From: CAYZJV01 sp964482325
Lineage (GTDB): Bacteria > Spirochaetota > Spirochaetia > Sphaerochaetales > Sphaerochaetaceae
Assembly: GCA_964482325.1 (NCBI GenBank)
Contig: CAYZXD010000010.1
Span: forward strand, 1-64,000
Length of the DNA stretch: 64,000 bases
Direction: 5' to 3'
Numbering within the stretch: the first letter of the stretch is position 1; each line of letters starts with the position of its first letter. Positions 16,542-24,859 of this stretch are shown here, one piece after another. The position numbers and the translations under genes were made by a program. The notes below the pieces were generated by a model that was given only the letters and a program-made list of their open reading frames with translations, had not been told where the DNA came from and did not search any database.

Positions 16542-17084
16542 TTACATCTTCAGCTTAATTACCAAAGCTGCCTGTGTATTATTCATCAGATCAAAATCTT
16601 CAGTTCCGGCAATCAGGTTACTGAGATTAGGAATCATGTGTATTCCTTCGATTCCAAGAGCAAATACCGGGGTAATATTGAAATCAAATCCGACACGAGC
16701 GCTGTACGGTACTTGAGCAGCCAGAGTCAGTGCACCACTATCAAGTTCCAAGAAATACGATGGCCCGATGGCTAGATAGGGTTCGAAGAATCCCAATGGT
16801 GCCCGTACTACTAAATCGGTGGAAAGCAGGAAATTTAATGGTTCCATTCCACCTTCCACAAACGGAGTAGTGAGAAACACATCTCCGGAGATACCGAACC
16901 AGCTATTCACATAAAATGTGGCCCGTAACCCTGGGGTATAAGTGGCAAAGTCAGTATCGGCAAGATCTTGAATCGTGTAGGTATTGACCAGACCGAGGTC
17001 AAATACACTGGGATTAGCTGCCATGGCAGTACCACTGAATACACACACGATAAGTGCAATTATTACCAAACGTTTCATACGCAT
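16542..17084 (-). CDS. Small outer-membrane beta-barrel protein
   Basis: A 180-residue protein with a clear signal peptide (M-R-M-K-R, hydrophobic core, cleavage after G-T-A-M-A-A). The mature part consists of alternating hydrophobic/polar strands typical of an eight- to ten-stranded barrel and ends in an amphipathic strand with a terminal hydrophobic residue. No specific family is recognised; such proteins are frequent in spirochaete outer membranes. GGGAGG lies six bases before the ATG at 17084. Confidence 0.65.
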   Translation of the reverse strand: MRMKRLVIIALIVCVFSGTAMAANPSVFDLGLVNTYTIQDLADTDFATYTPGLRATFYVNSWFGISGDVFLTTPFVEGGMEPLNFLLSTDLVVRAPLGFFEPYLAIGPSYFLELDSGALTLAAQVPYSARVGFDFNITPVFALGIEGIHMIPNLSNLIAGTEDFDLMNNTQAALVIKLKM

Positions 17085-17178
17085 ATGTCACCTCCCGTAT
17101 TACGCAAGCGTACTTCTGTCTGTATAGTACCGCCTGTTCAGATAAATAGCAAATAAAATCCTGAATGCAGTCACTAAA

Positions 17179-17490
17179 TTATGACTTCTGACAGGAAGAT
17201 ATCAGATGCTGAATCGCTACGACCGGATGATACAGAAGCATTCTCGGACCACTGAAGCGCATGATTTTTCGTATCTGCTCTCTCCGTTTTGGTTCATAAC
17301 AATGGATGCGGCAGTGCGAACAGAACGGTTTATGCGCTCCCTCAGGACACCGGTCAATACGCTCGTGAGCATAGTGAAGCAGGTCATTGCACGAAGCACA
17401 GAGCTGTCTGCTCTGATGCTGCTTCCTGCAATACAGGGTGATCATGGTCTGAACTACCCGCTTTTCCCGTGTAAGACGATCAGAGCTCAT
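17179..17490 (-). CDS. YgbA-family (nitrous oxide-stimulated promoter) protein
   Basis: A 103-residue Cys-rich protein closely matching E. coli YgbA: M-I-T-L-Y-C-R-K-Q-H, then C-x-x-C, a C-P-x-G-x-x-K-P-x-C-x-x-C-x-x-H-C-Y array and M-R-x-x-G-P-R-M-L-L-x-H-P. The Cys/His array suggests a metal or FeS site. In enterobacteria ygbA is controlled by the NO sensor NsrR; the molecular role is not settled. Its ATG (17490) overlaps the stop of the ZIP gene by one base (TGATG), so it is translationally coupled and there is no ribosome-binding site of its own. Confidence 0.85.
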   Translation of the reverse strand: MSSDRLTREKRVVQTMITLYCRKQHQSRQLCASCNDLLHYAHERIDRCPEGAHKPFCSHCRIHCYEPKRREQIRKIMRFSGPRMLLYHPVVAIQHLISSCQKS

Positions 17491-18317
17491 CAAGCAAGGA
17501 GGACAAGACTGAACGACATCACCACCATGCCGGCGATGACTCCTCCGATGGCCACATGGTGTTCCCCGTATTTCTCTGCAGTCGGTAACAATTCGTCAAG
17601 AGATATGTAGACCATGATACCTGCAACTGCAGCAAATATTATTCCGAAAGTGACATCGTTGAACCAATTACGGAGCAGAAAGAAACCGATAAAGGCTCCA
17701 ACCGGTTCAGACAGTCCTGAAAGTGATGAAAGCCAAAAAGCTTTCCGTTTACTTTTTGTTGCATAGTATACAGGAGCAGAGACGGCAACTCCTTCAGGAA
17801 TATTATGGATCGCAATTGCAACAGCAATGCTGATTCCAAGGCCGGGATCAGTTAATGCGGCCATGAAGGTGGCCAGCCCTTCAGGAAAGTTGTGAATAGC
17901 AATAGCGAGGGCACTGAAAAACCCCATGCGCATTAATCGGGGATCATTGGGATCAATATCTGGAGGATCATCAGGGCATCCGCAAGGATTTCCGTGCATT
18001 TCATGCGGGTTTTCATAAGAGGGAATGACTTTGTCGATAAGCGCAATAATACCTACTCCGCCAAAGAAAGCTCCTATGGTGGCCCAATATCCAGGTGTAT
18101 TCCCGAGAGCTCCCGTTAGTGAGTCCTTAGCCTTCATGAAAATCTCAACAAGTGATACATAGATCATCACTCCAGCCGAAAAGCCCAAAGCGGCTGCAAG
18201 AAATTTTGAACTGAACTGCCGCGATAAAAATGACATCAGTGATCCGATGCTTGTTGCCAGTCCGGCAAACAGGGTAAGCCCGAATGCGAAGAGTATTGCG
18301 GAGGTTTCGAGTGTCAT
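17490..18317 (-). CDS. zupT: ZIP-family metal transporter (ZupT-like)
   Basis: A 275-residue, eight-helix inner-membrane protein. The two metal-binding helices contain H-N-F-P-E-G and H-N-I-P-E-G, and a cytoplasmic loop carries a Cys/Asp-rich patch (C-G-C-P-D-D-P-P-D). ZupT transports Zn2+ and, with lower selectivity, Fe2+, Mn2+ and Co2+ into the cell. The start at ATG 18317 is chosen from homologue length and AGGAG at a slightly long distance. It forms an operon with the YgbA-like gene. Confidence 0.9.
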   Translation of the reverse strand: MTLETSAILFAFGLTLFAGLATSIGSLMSFLSRQFSSKFLAAALGFSAGVMIYVSLVEIFMKAKDSLTGALGNTPGYWATIGAFFGGVGIIALIDKVIPSYENPHEMHGNPCGCPDDPPDIDPNDPRLMRMGFFSALAIAIHNFPEGLATFMAALTDPGLGISIAVAIAIHNIPEGVAVSAPVYYATKSKRKAFWLSSLSGLSEPVGAFIGFFLLRNWFNDVTFGIIFAAVAGIMVYISLDELLPTAEKYGEHHVAIGGVIAGMVVMSFSLVLLA

Positions 18318-18496
18318 AGTGCTACTGTACTCCTGCGTCTCGATAGATAACAGCACATACGTACCGCGTATTGTTCTTAATTTTGACCGTAAGAATGATC
18401 ACATCCATGCTACCCTCCACCCGGAATCAAGTCAATGGAAAACCACTCAAGAACCTATGTATACAGAAGTTCAACACCTTTCATTCCAGTACTGTC

Positions 18497-18525
18497 TTGC
18501 CATCAGCTCTATTTGGTTTTATGCT
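18497..18525 (+). promoter_or_regulatory. Promoter of the secreted metalloprotease gene
   Basis: TTGCCA (18497-18502) and TATGCT (18520-18525) are 17 bases apart. The ATG at 18535 comes nine bases after the -10 box and has no ribosome-binding site, so the leader is at most a few bases. Confidence 0.45.
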
Positions 18526-18534
18526 GGCTGTATC

Positions 18535-21261
18535 ATGAAACATTTGAGACTATTGTCCATACTATCGGTAATCTTTGTATGTTTCTCACTTAGCGCTGCT
18601 CAACCGCTCTATCAGGGACATGTTCAGATACAGACCGATCGATTCACCTTTATCTACGAACCACACGATATTGATGCGGTTCGAGAGATTCTTTCGATCA
18701 GTGATACTGCCTATGAACAACTGGCTCAATTACTTGATCACCGGCCGAAACGACCGATTCCAGTAGTGATTACCAGTAGGCCGATACGAGCCAATGGGTA
18801 TTACTCCCCGTTCCCGTCAAAAATCATCATCTATACCACTTCTCCGGAAAACCGATTTCTGGGAGCACGAACATCCAGTTGGCTGCAATCCGTATTTATC
18901 CATGAGTTGACTCACTACTTCCATCTAACCGCCCCAGTCGGACCGGCAAAATTTCTTACTCCAATATTCGGACCGGAAGTTCCTGCCATGAACACTCTGC
19001 TGATGCCCGGATGGTGGGCGGAAGGAATCACCACCTATACCGAATCGCAGCTGCTGCCCGGCGGTCGGGGAAACTCCCCTACGTTTGCCTTCACCTACGA
19101 AGCTCCGCTTCTGGAAGATTCGATGTGGTCACTTTCTCAAGGCTCCTATAATTCGCTTAATCCTCCGTCAGGAAGGATTTATACCACAGGATTTCTTATG
19201 GTCGATCATCTGATGGAGACCTATGGAGAGCAGGCTTTCGCTGAGATCAATCGTCGATATGCGCTCTGGCCGTTCTTTGGCCTCTCCTCTGCCTATACAT
19301 CGGTTACCGGCTCTACACCTAAAGAACTCTTTCATGAAGCAATACGAGAACATGCTGAGGGGCTTGCAGGACTCAATTCAGCTTTCCCCCGATTTTCACC
19401 TCATCAACTAGGGGATTTCTCTCTTCCCTTTGTCACAGAGAAGGGTCTCATCGGTCAATCAGATACACTTGACGGAGGAAATCAGGTTATTCGCTATACA
19501 GAAAAGGTGGGAGAGACAGAACACGTTGTTTCGGCAGCTTTGATTGGTGGACACGATATTGCCGTTACGCAGGACGGTCGTACCATCTATGGGGTACATC
19601 TGAAATACGACACTACCCATCCGGCAAACCTCTCCCTTGCTACTGCAGGGTATTCTGATCTTTTCCGTTATGATACGGAAACACAAAAATTCTCGGCGAT
19701 TACTACAAACGAACGCCTTGAACATCCTGCCGTTTCTCCTGATGGCTCACACATTGCAGCAATACAGTCTGATCAGCACCGATGGAATCTGGTAGCCATC
19801 GACCAAGAGAGTTCTGCAGTAGAGATTCTGTATGATCATCCCAATGCATCAGTGTATCAACCCAACTTTTCCCCCGATGGAACCCAAATCGTTTTCATCG
19901 AAACTATTGATGGCAGTTCAGCGTTACGTATACTCAATATTCATACCCGGGAAAGCTTCCTGATCACTCCCTGGATTTCGGCAGAAATCCACAACCCCCG
20001 ATTCATTGATTCTGATCGTATCTGGTTTTCCAGTGATGTTGAAGGACATCTTTCTCTCTATGAAATTTCGCTTGCCAAAAAAGATATCTATCGTATTTTT
20101 TCCGATGGGATTGGCATCACGGGAGGAATTCCCTATCAGGATTATCTCTATTATGAGACATATACCGAAACCGGCTATACGTTACGCAGAGCACCGTTGG
20201 CGGCACTGGAACAGCACGCAGTTTCGCTCTGGCAACAGGAAGAACCCAGAAATGTGGCACTTGGTTCCCAGTTACTTCCGGAAGCGACTCGGTATCGCGA
20301 TATTCCCCGCTTCACGCTCTGGCTTCCGTTTGCCATGAATGTGCCGGAACTCACTGCAGGAGCTACGGTGATGAGTAAAAGCCTGCTCGGTAGACATACA
20401 TTACAGGTCACCGGTGGATACAGTTTTGATTCGGAAAAACCGGTGGCAGCCATTGACTACCAGTTTACCCCTGGCCCCTTTACGCTGCTGCTACAGGCAA
20501 AAATCAATGAAACAGTTAAGGAGAATACTAACACCTATCAACAACAACGGATATCGGCTCAGCTCGTGCTACCGGTGTATCAACAGTATCGTCCAAGAAG
20601 TTCTTCGACGGTCTATACCGTCATGAACATAGACTTTGCCGAAGGTCCTTACCGGAAACTCAGCGGCATGGGATACCTTTCCTGGAGTACCGGGCGATAT
20701 GCACGACCACGAGACTATTACGGTAATCTGAAAACCAATGGATACGCAGGCATGCAGGTGCAATATCGCAATGACCGTACTGATTTGCTTCCGGTTGCCA
20801 TGGCAAAGATCAGCGGGCAAAGTCCGGTATTTGATACGCATCAGATCATTTCTTTGAGTATCGAAGCACAGGCAAGTCTCTCGGGAGTTGACATCTACGG
20901 GCTATCTCCATTATTTCGGGATTATTCACGTACTGGTGGCGATGCATCTGCCCTCCTTACCGCACAATATGGGATCCCCTTCGGTGTCGTTGATCTTCCC
21001 ATCCCGTATGGAGGGATTACCGGTATGGGACTCAGATTGCACGGGCAGAAACTGGTTCACCTGATCGATAGCACGGTTCACTGGGAAGAAAGTTGGTTTG
21101 TGGGAGCCCTCTTAGATGCCTCGTTCACCATGGGAACCTCGTTCACCCTCTCTGCCAATGCAGGTCTTGTGTTCGATACTGCTCAGAAGCAACCTTCATT
21201 CATCTTTTCGGTAAATTTTGCAAACCTCTTCAGCGCAAACCCGGGTGTTCAGTATAATTGA
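18535..21261 (+). CDS. Secreted zinc metalloprotease with beta-propeller repeats and C-terminal barrel
   Basis: A 908-residue protein in three parts behind a signal peptide (cleavage near L-S-A-A-Q). Residues about 30-270 form a gluzincin-like peptidase domain with H-E-L-T-H (residues 123-127) and a downstream W-W-A-E-G-I-T-T-Y helix whose Glu163 is the likely third zinc ligand. Residues about 290-590 contain TolB/WD40-like repeats (A-V-S-P-D-G-S, N-F-S-P-D-G-T). The last 250 residues are alternating beta strands resembling an outer-membrane barrel. This architecture suggests a surface-exposed peptidase anchored in the outer membrane. I place the start at ATG 18535, where the signal peptide begins; an open frame extends upstream but overlaps the ZIP gene's 5' end on the other strand. 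Confidence 0.8.
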   Translation: MKHLRLLSILSVIFVCFSLSAAQPLYQGHVQIQTDRFTFIYEPHDIDAVREILSISDTAYEQLAQLLDHRPKRPIPVVITSRPIRANGYYSPFPSKIIIYTTSPENRFLGARTSSWLQSVFIHELTHYFHLTAPVGPAKFLTPIFGPEVPAMNTLLMPGWWAEGITTYTESQLLPGGRGNSPTFAFTYEAPLLEDSMWSLSQGSYNSLNPPSGRIYTTGFLMVDHLMETYGEQAFAEINRRYALWPFFGLSSAYTSVTGSTPKELFHEAIREHAEGLAGLNSAFPRFSPHQLGDFSLPFVTEKGLIGQSDTLDGGNQVIRYTEKVGETEHVVSAALIGGHDIAVTQDGRTIYGVHLKYDTTHPANLSLATAGYSDLFRYDTETQKFSAITTNERLEHPAVSPDGSHIAAIQSDQHRWNLVAIDQESSAVEILYDHPNASVYQPNFSPDGTQIVFIETIDGSSALRILNIHTRESFLITPWISAEIHNPRFIDSDRIWFSSDVEGHLSLYEISLAKKDIYRIFSDGIGITGGIPYQDYLYYETYTETGYTLRRAPLAALEQHAVSLWQQEEPRNVALGSQLLPEATRYRDIPRFTLWLPFAMNVPELTAGATVMSKSLLGRHTLQVTGGYSFDSEKPVAAIDYQFTPGPFTLLLQAKINETVKENTNTYQQQRISAQLVLPVYQQYRPRSSSTVYTVMNIDFAEGPYRKLSGMGYLSWSTGRYARPRDYYGNLKTNGYAGMQVQYRNDRTDLLPVAMAKISGQSPVFDTHQIISLSIEAQASLSGVDIYGLSPLFRDYSRTGGDASALLTAQYGIPFGVVDLPIPYGGITGMGLRLHGQKLVHLIDSTVHWEESWFVGALLDASFTMGTSFTLSANAGLVFDTAQKQPSFIFSVNFANLFSANPGVQYN

Positions 21262-21262
21262 G

Positions 21263-21291
21263 CTTGCGTAGTGTTGAGGCGGCTAGTATGC
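21263..21291 (+). promoter_or_regulatory. Promoter of the aconitase gene
   Basis: TTGCGT (21263-21268) and TATGCT (21286-21291) are 17 bases apart, with a predicted leader of about 20 bases containing GGGGGAGG before ATG 21320. Confidence 0.5.
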
Positions 21292-21319
21292 TACATACAT
21301 CACTGAAGGGGGAGGTAGC

Positions 21320-23950
21320 ATGTCATCTTCTTACATTCGCACACTGGAAATCGGGACAGAAACGTACCACTATTGCGATATCGCTCGTTTTGCCGGAACT
21401 CAAATAGAACAGATGCCGTATTCACTGCGCATTTTGTTAGAAAACCTCCTCAGACACGATCATAACGGGCTGATTCCGGAAGAGGTCTTCAGTGCGGTAA
21501 TTGATCGTACGGGAAGTGTTCATCGCCCATCGGAGATTCCATTTTATCCGGGACGGGTACTGATGCAGGATTTCACCGGCGTTCCCGCCGTGGTTGATCT
21601 AGCCGCCCTGAGAGATGCGATCAAAGAGGCAGGAAAAGATCCCCGCATCATTAATCCTCAGGTGCCTGTGGATCTCATTATTGATCATTCAGTGCAGATA
21701 GACAGCTATGGAAGCAGTGAATCACGATCCATTAATGTAGCTCTTGAGTATCAGAGGAATCATGAACGGTATACCTTATTGAAATGGGCACAGGAGAGCT
21801 TTGACAATTTGCGGATTGTCCCCCCGAATTCGGGAATCTGTCATCAGGTAAATCTTGAATATTTATCTGAGTGTGTACGCAGTGATCAGGGAATGCTCTT
21901 CCCCGATTCCCTGGTCGGCACCGATAGCCACACCACGATGATCAATGGACTTGGTGTGATGGGCTGGGGTGTCGGAGGTATTGAGGCCGAAGCGGTTATG
22001 CTCGGGCAACCCTACTTCATGCCGATACCACGTGTGGTGGGCGTAAAACTTTCCGGATCAATGGACCCAGCCTGTACGGCAACCGATCTTGTCCTTACCC
22101 TCACCCACCTCCTGCGGAATGTCGGTGTGGTTGGAGCCTTTGTAGAATTCTTCGGACCGGGACTTGTCTCCCTTGATCTTCCCGATCGGGCCACCATTGC
22201 AAATATGAGTCCTGAATACGGAGCTACCATGGGATTCTTTCCAGTTGATGAACGCACGATAGAATACTTACATCTCACTGATAGAGCCCGGTATGCCGAA
22301 CGGACAGAAGCGTATTGTCGTGCAAACGCACTCTTCCACGACAGTACACGACAGGCTCTCTACGATGAAGTGCTCAGTGTCGATCTTGAGTCTATACAAC
22401 CGAGTATTGCCGGCCCTTCCCGACCGCAGGATTTGATCATACTCAAGGAAGCTCCGAAAAAGATTGCAGAAACAGTCCCGCTTGAAAATGATCGTTCGGT
22501 TTCAATCGATCTTGATGGGAGACCCGTTGCACTTCCTGACGGCGCTATCGCCATTGCCGCAATTACCAGCTGTACCAATACCAGCAACCCTGCAGTGATG
22601 ATAGCTGCGGGCCTTGTCGCACAGAAAGCAGTAGCAAGATCACTGCACACAGCACCGTGGGTGAAAACATCCCTTGCTCCAGGATCACAGGTTGTATCCG
22701 ATTATCTTGAGAAGTCGCAATTACTCTCCAGTCTGGAAACACTCGGGTTTTCCATCGCGGCATTTGGGTGTACTACGTGTATCGGAAACTCTGGACCTCT
22801 CCATCCCGCAATTGAAACGGCACAGCTTGAGCACGACCTCACGCTCGCTGCTGTACTTTCGGGAAATCGGAACTTTGAAGGTCGTATTCACCAGCGGGTA
22901 GGTGCGTCCTTTTTAATGAGCCCTCCATTGGTGGTAGCTTATGCCCTTGCCGGCCGTATTGATTTTGATATCATGCATGACCCATTGGGGCTTGATGCAG
23001 CAGGAGAACCCGTATATCTGCACGATATCTGGCCTACACCTGAGGAGGTGACAAGTTTGGTTCGATCAAGTGTCACCCAGGCTTCCTATCAGGAGAAATA
23101 CAGCGCAATATTTTCAGGAGACACCCAGTGGGCACAACTGGAATCTCCCCGGGGAGATACCTTCGCATGGGATCCTCATTCCACCTATATCGCGCGAGTC
23201 CCCTTCTTTGAACAGTTCCCGGCAGAGCCTTTGCACGTACAATCGATAAGCAAAGCTCGGGCTTTGCTGGCTCTTGGTGATAGTGTTACTACTGACCATA
23301 TCAGTCCAGCTGGATCTATACACCCCGATTATCCTGCAGGACGCTATCTGAAAGCAGCGGGAATATCTCAAGAGGATTTTAATTCCTATGGTAGCCGAAG
23401 GGGAAATCATGAAGTGATGATGCGCGGTACTTTTGCCAATATCCGTATTAGGCAGAAACTGACGGCCCCAAAAGTAGGAGGATTCACGAAAAAATTACCC
23501 GAAGAGACGATTATGTATGTGTATGATGCCGCAATGGCCTATCGGGAAGAAGGTACCGATCTGATAATTCTCGCTGGCAAAGAATATGGAACCGGATCAT
23601 CACGAGATTGGGCGGCTAAGGGAACCTATCTGCTTGGAGTACGGGCAGTGCTCGCTCAATCCTTTGAGCGGATTCACCGGAGCAATCTCGTTGGCATGGG
23701 TGTTCTTCCATTGGTATTTGAGACAGAAGATTCCGAGCAGGCTTATCATCTTGATGGTACTGAACAGTTTACTCTAGAAATTCCCGATACGATCGCACCA
23801 AACATGGCCATGACGGTAGTGGCAGAACGATCGGAGGGAACGATCGTTCAGATACCGGTGATCTGCAGGCTTGATTCACCGGCGGAGGTAACCTGTTATC
23901 AGCAGGGAGGAATTCTTCAGTCTGTGTTACGTTCATTATTACACCGGTAG
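21320..23950 (+). CDS. acnA: Aconitate hydratase A
   Basis: An 876-residue aconitase of the AcnA/IRP1 type, interconverting citrate and isocitrate. The [4Fe-4S] ligands are the Cys in S-C-T-N-T-S-N and the pair in G-C-T-T-C-I-G-N; the catalytic Ser lies in Y-G-T-G-S-S-R-D-W-A-A-K-G, close to the C-terminal swivelling domain. Early motifs such as D-H-S-V-Q and G-T-D-S-H-T-T-M are present. Length matches E. coli AcnA. With icd it supplies 2-oxoglutarate. Followed six bases later by a DUF4143 protein. Confidence 0.95.
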   Translation: MSSSYIRTLEIGTETYHYCDIARFAGTQIEQMPYSLRILLENLLRHDHNGLIPEEVFSAVIDRTGSVHRPSEIPFYPGRVLMQDFTGVPAVVDLAALRDAIKEAGKDPRIINPQVPVDLIIDHSVQIDSYGSSESRSINVALEYQRNHERYTLLKWAQESFDNLRIVPPNSGICHQVNLEYLSECVRSDQGMLFPDSLVGTDSHTTMINGLGVMGWGVGGIEAEAVMLGQPYFMPIPRVVGVKLSGSMDPACTATDLVLTLTHLLRNVGVVGAFVEFFGPGLVSLDLPDRATIANMSPEYGATMGFFPVDERTIEYLHLTDRARYAERTEAYCRANALFHDSTRQALYDEVLSVDLESIQPSIAGPSRPQDLIILKEAPKKIAETVPLENDRSVSIDLDGRPVALPDGAIAIAAITSCTNTSNPAVMIAAGLVAQKAVARSLHTAPWVKTSLAPGSQVVSDYLEKSQLLSSLETLGFSIAAFGCTTCIGNSGPLHPAIETAQLEHDLTLAAVLSGNRNFEGRIHQRVGASFLMSPPLVVAYALAGRIDFDIMHDPLGLDAAGEPVYLHDIWPTPEEVTSLVRSSVTQASYQEKYSAIFSGDTQWAQLESPRGDTFAWDPHSTYIARVPFFEQFPAEPLHVQSISKARALLALGDSVTTDHISPAGSIHPDYPAGRYLKAAGISQEDFNSYGSRRGNHEVMMRGTFANIRIRQKLTAPKVGGFTKKLPEETIMYVYDAAMAYREEGTDLIILAGKEYGTGSSRDWAAKGTYLLGVRAVLAQSFERIHRSNLVGMGVLPLVFETEDSEQAYHLDGTEQFTLEIPDTIAPNMAMTVVAERSEGTIVQIPVICRLDSPAEVTCYQQGGILQSVLRSLLHR

Positions 23951-23956
23951 GGGACC

Positions 23957-24859
23957 ATGCGCACTGTTTCCTTTTCTCAATTTCTCCATGAGACGGACAA
24001 TACGGAACTGTTCGATATTATGTACCGTGTGCAAACCATTGCTCCCATACCGAAAACAGCTGCAGAACTGCTTATTCATCTCGTTCGTACGCATATGGCT
24101 GTGGGCAGCGACCCTGAAGCGGTTGCCACCTGGATAGCTACACAGAGTTATGACCATGTTGATGCCTGTATCGATAGTCGCATTGCACATCTGGTCTCTC
24201 AAAGTGCTCAGATACTGAATCTGGAACCGGCTGAGTGTAGAAAAGTATGGAAACGGCTAGTGAAGCAGATGGCACGTGAAAATACCAGGTTTCACCAGGT
24301 GCGACCGCAGGATGAGGCAAATCATCCTGCAGAAGAGACCTTGCTTCTCTACCTGGTCGAGCAGCAGCTGGTACGCCAGGTGAGACGGATTGATCGACCG
24401 CAACAGCCGTATGAGAGTTATGTATATCATAGCAAGTATAAATATTACATGCAGGATACCGGCTTATTCAGACGTCTCACCGGCCTTCCGGCAACAGCAG
24501 TGAATGCTGAGGAACCTACGCTGAGTCGATTCAGGGGAGTCCTATCGGAAAGTTATGCTTTACAAGGCCTTGTTCCTCTCTGTGAACAGGGCCCCTGGTA
24601 TTGGAAATCGGGGCATCAGGCGGAGGTCGATTTTGTCCTGTCGCTTAATGACACCATCGTCCCGGTCGAGGTTAAAACCGCTCGCAATGTCACCAGTCAT
24701 TCACTTGCCCGTTATCGACAACTGTACGCTCCTGAAGCGGCAGTACGACTGTCATTGCTGAATTTGAAACGGGATGATGATCTGGTCAATGTACCGTTGT
24801 ACATGACCGAGTTCATCCCCCATATTCTCACGCTTTTCAGGAAGATGGAAACACCTTGA
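23957..24859 (+). CDS. DUF4143-domain protein lacking the AAA ATPase part
   Basis: A 300-residue protein equivalent to the C-terminal two thirds of the common archaeal/bacterial ATPase-DUF4143 proteins. The helical part ends in Y-K-Y-Y-M-Q-D-T-G-L-F-R-R-L, followed by the DUF4143 nuclease-like core with L-S-E-S-Y-A-L-Q, A-E-V-D-F-V-L and V-P-V-E-V-K-T-A, which retains the acidic and Lys residues of a PD-(D/E)XK fold. No Walker A or B motif is present; full-length family members have about 400-420 residues, with the P-loop first. It may be a remnant or a stand-alone derivative. It starts six bases after acnA and ends overlapping the convergent sucrose-phosphate synthase gene by 23 bases. Confidence 0.75.
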   Translation: MRTVSFSQFLHETDNTELFDIMYRVQTIAPIPKTAAELLIHLVRTHMAVGSDPEAVATWIATQSYDHVDACIDSRIAHLVSQSAQILNLEPAECRKVWKRLVKQMARENTRFHQVRPQDEANHPAEETLLLYLVEQQLVRQVRRIDRPQQPYESYVYHSKYKYYMQDTGLFRRLTGLPATAVNAEEPTLSRFRGVLSESYALQGLVPLCEQGPWYWKSGHQAEVDFVLSLNDTIVPVEVKTARNVTSHSLARYRQLYAPEAAVRLSLLNLKRDDDLVNVPLYMTEFIPHILTLFRKMETP

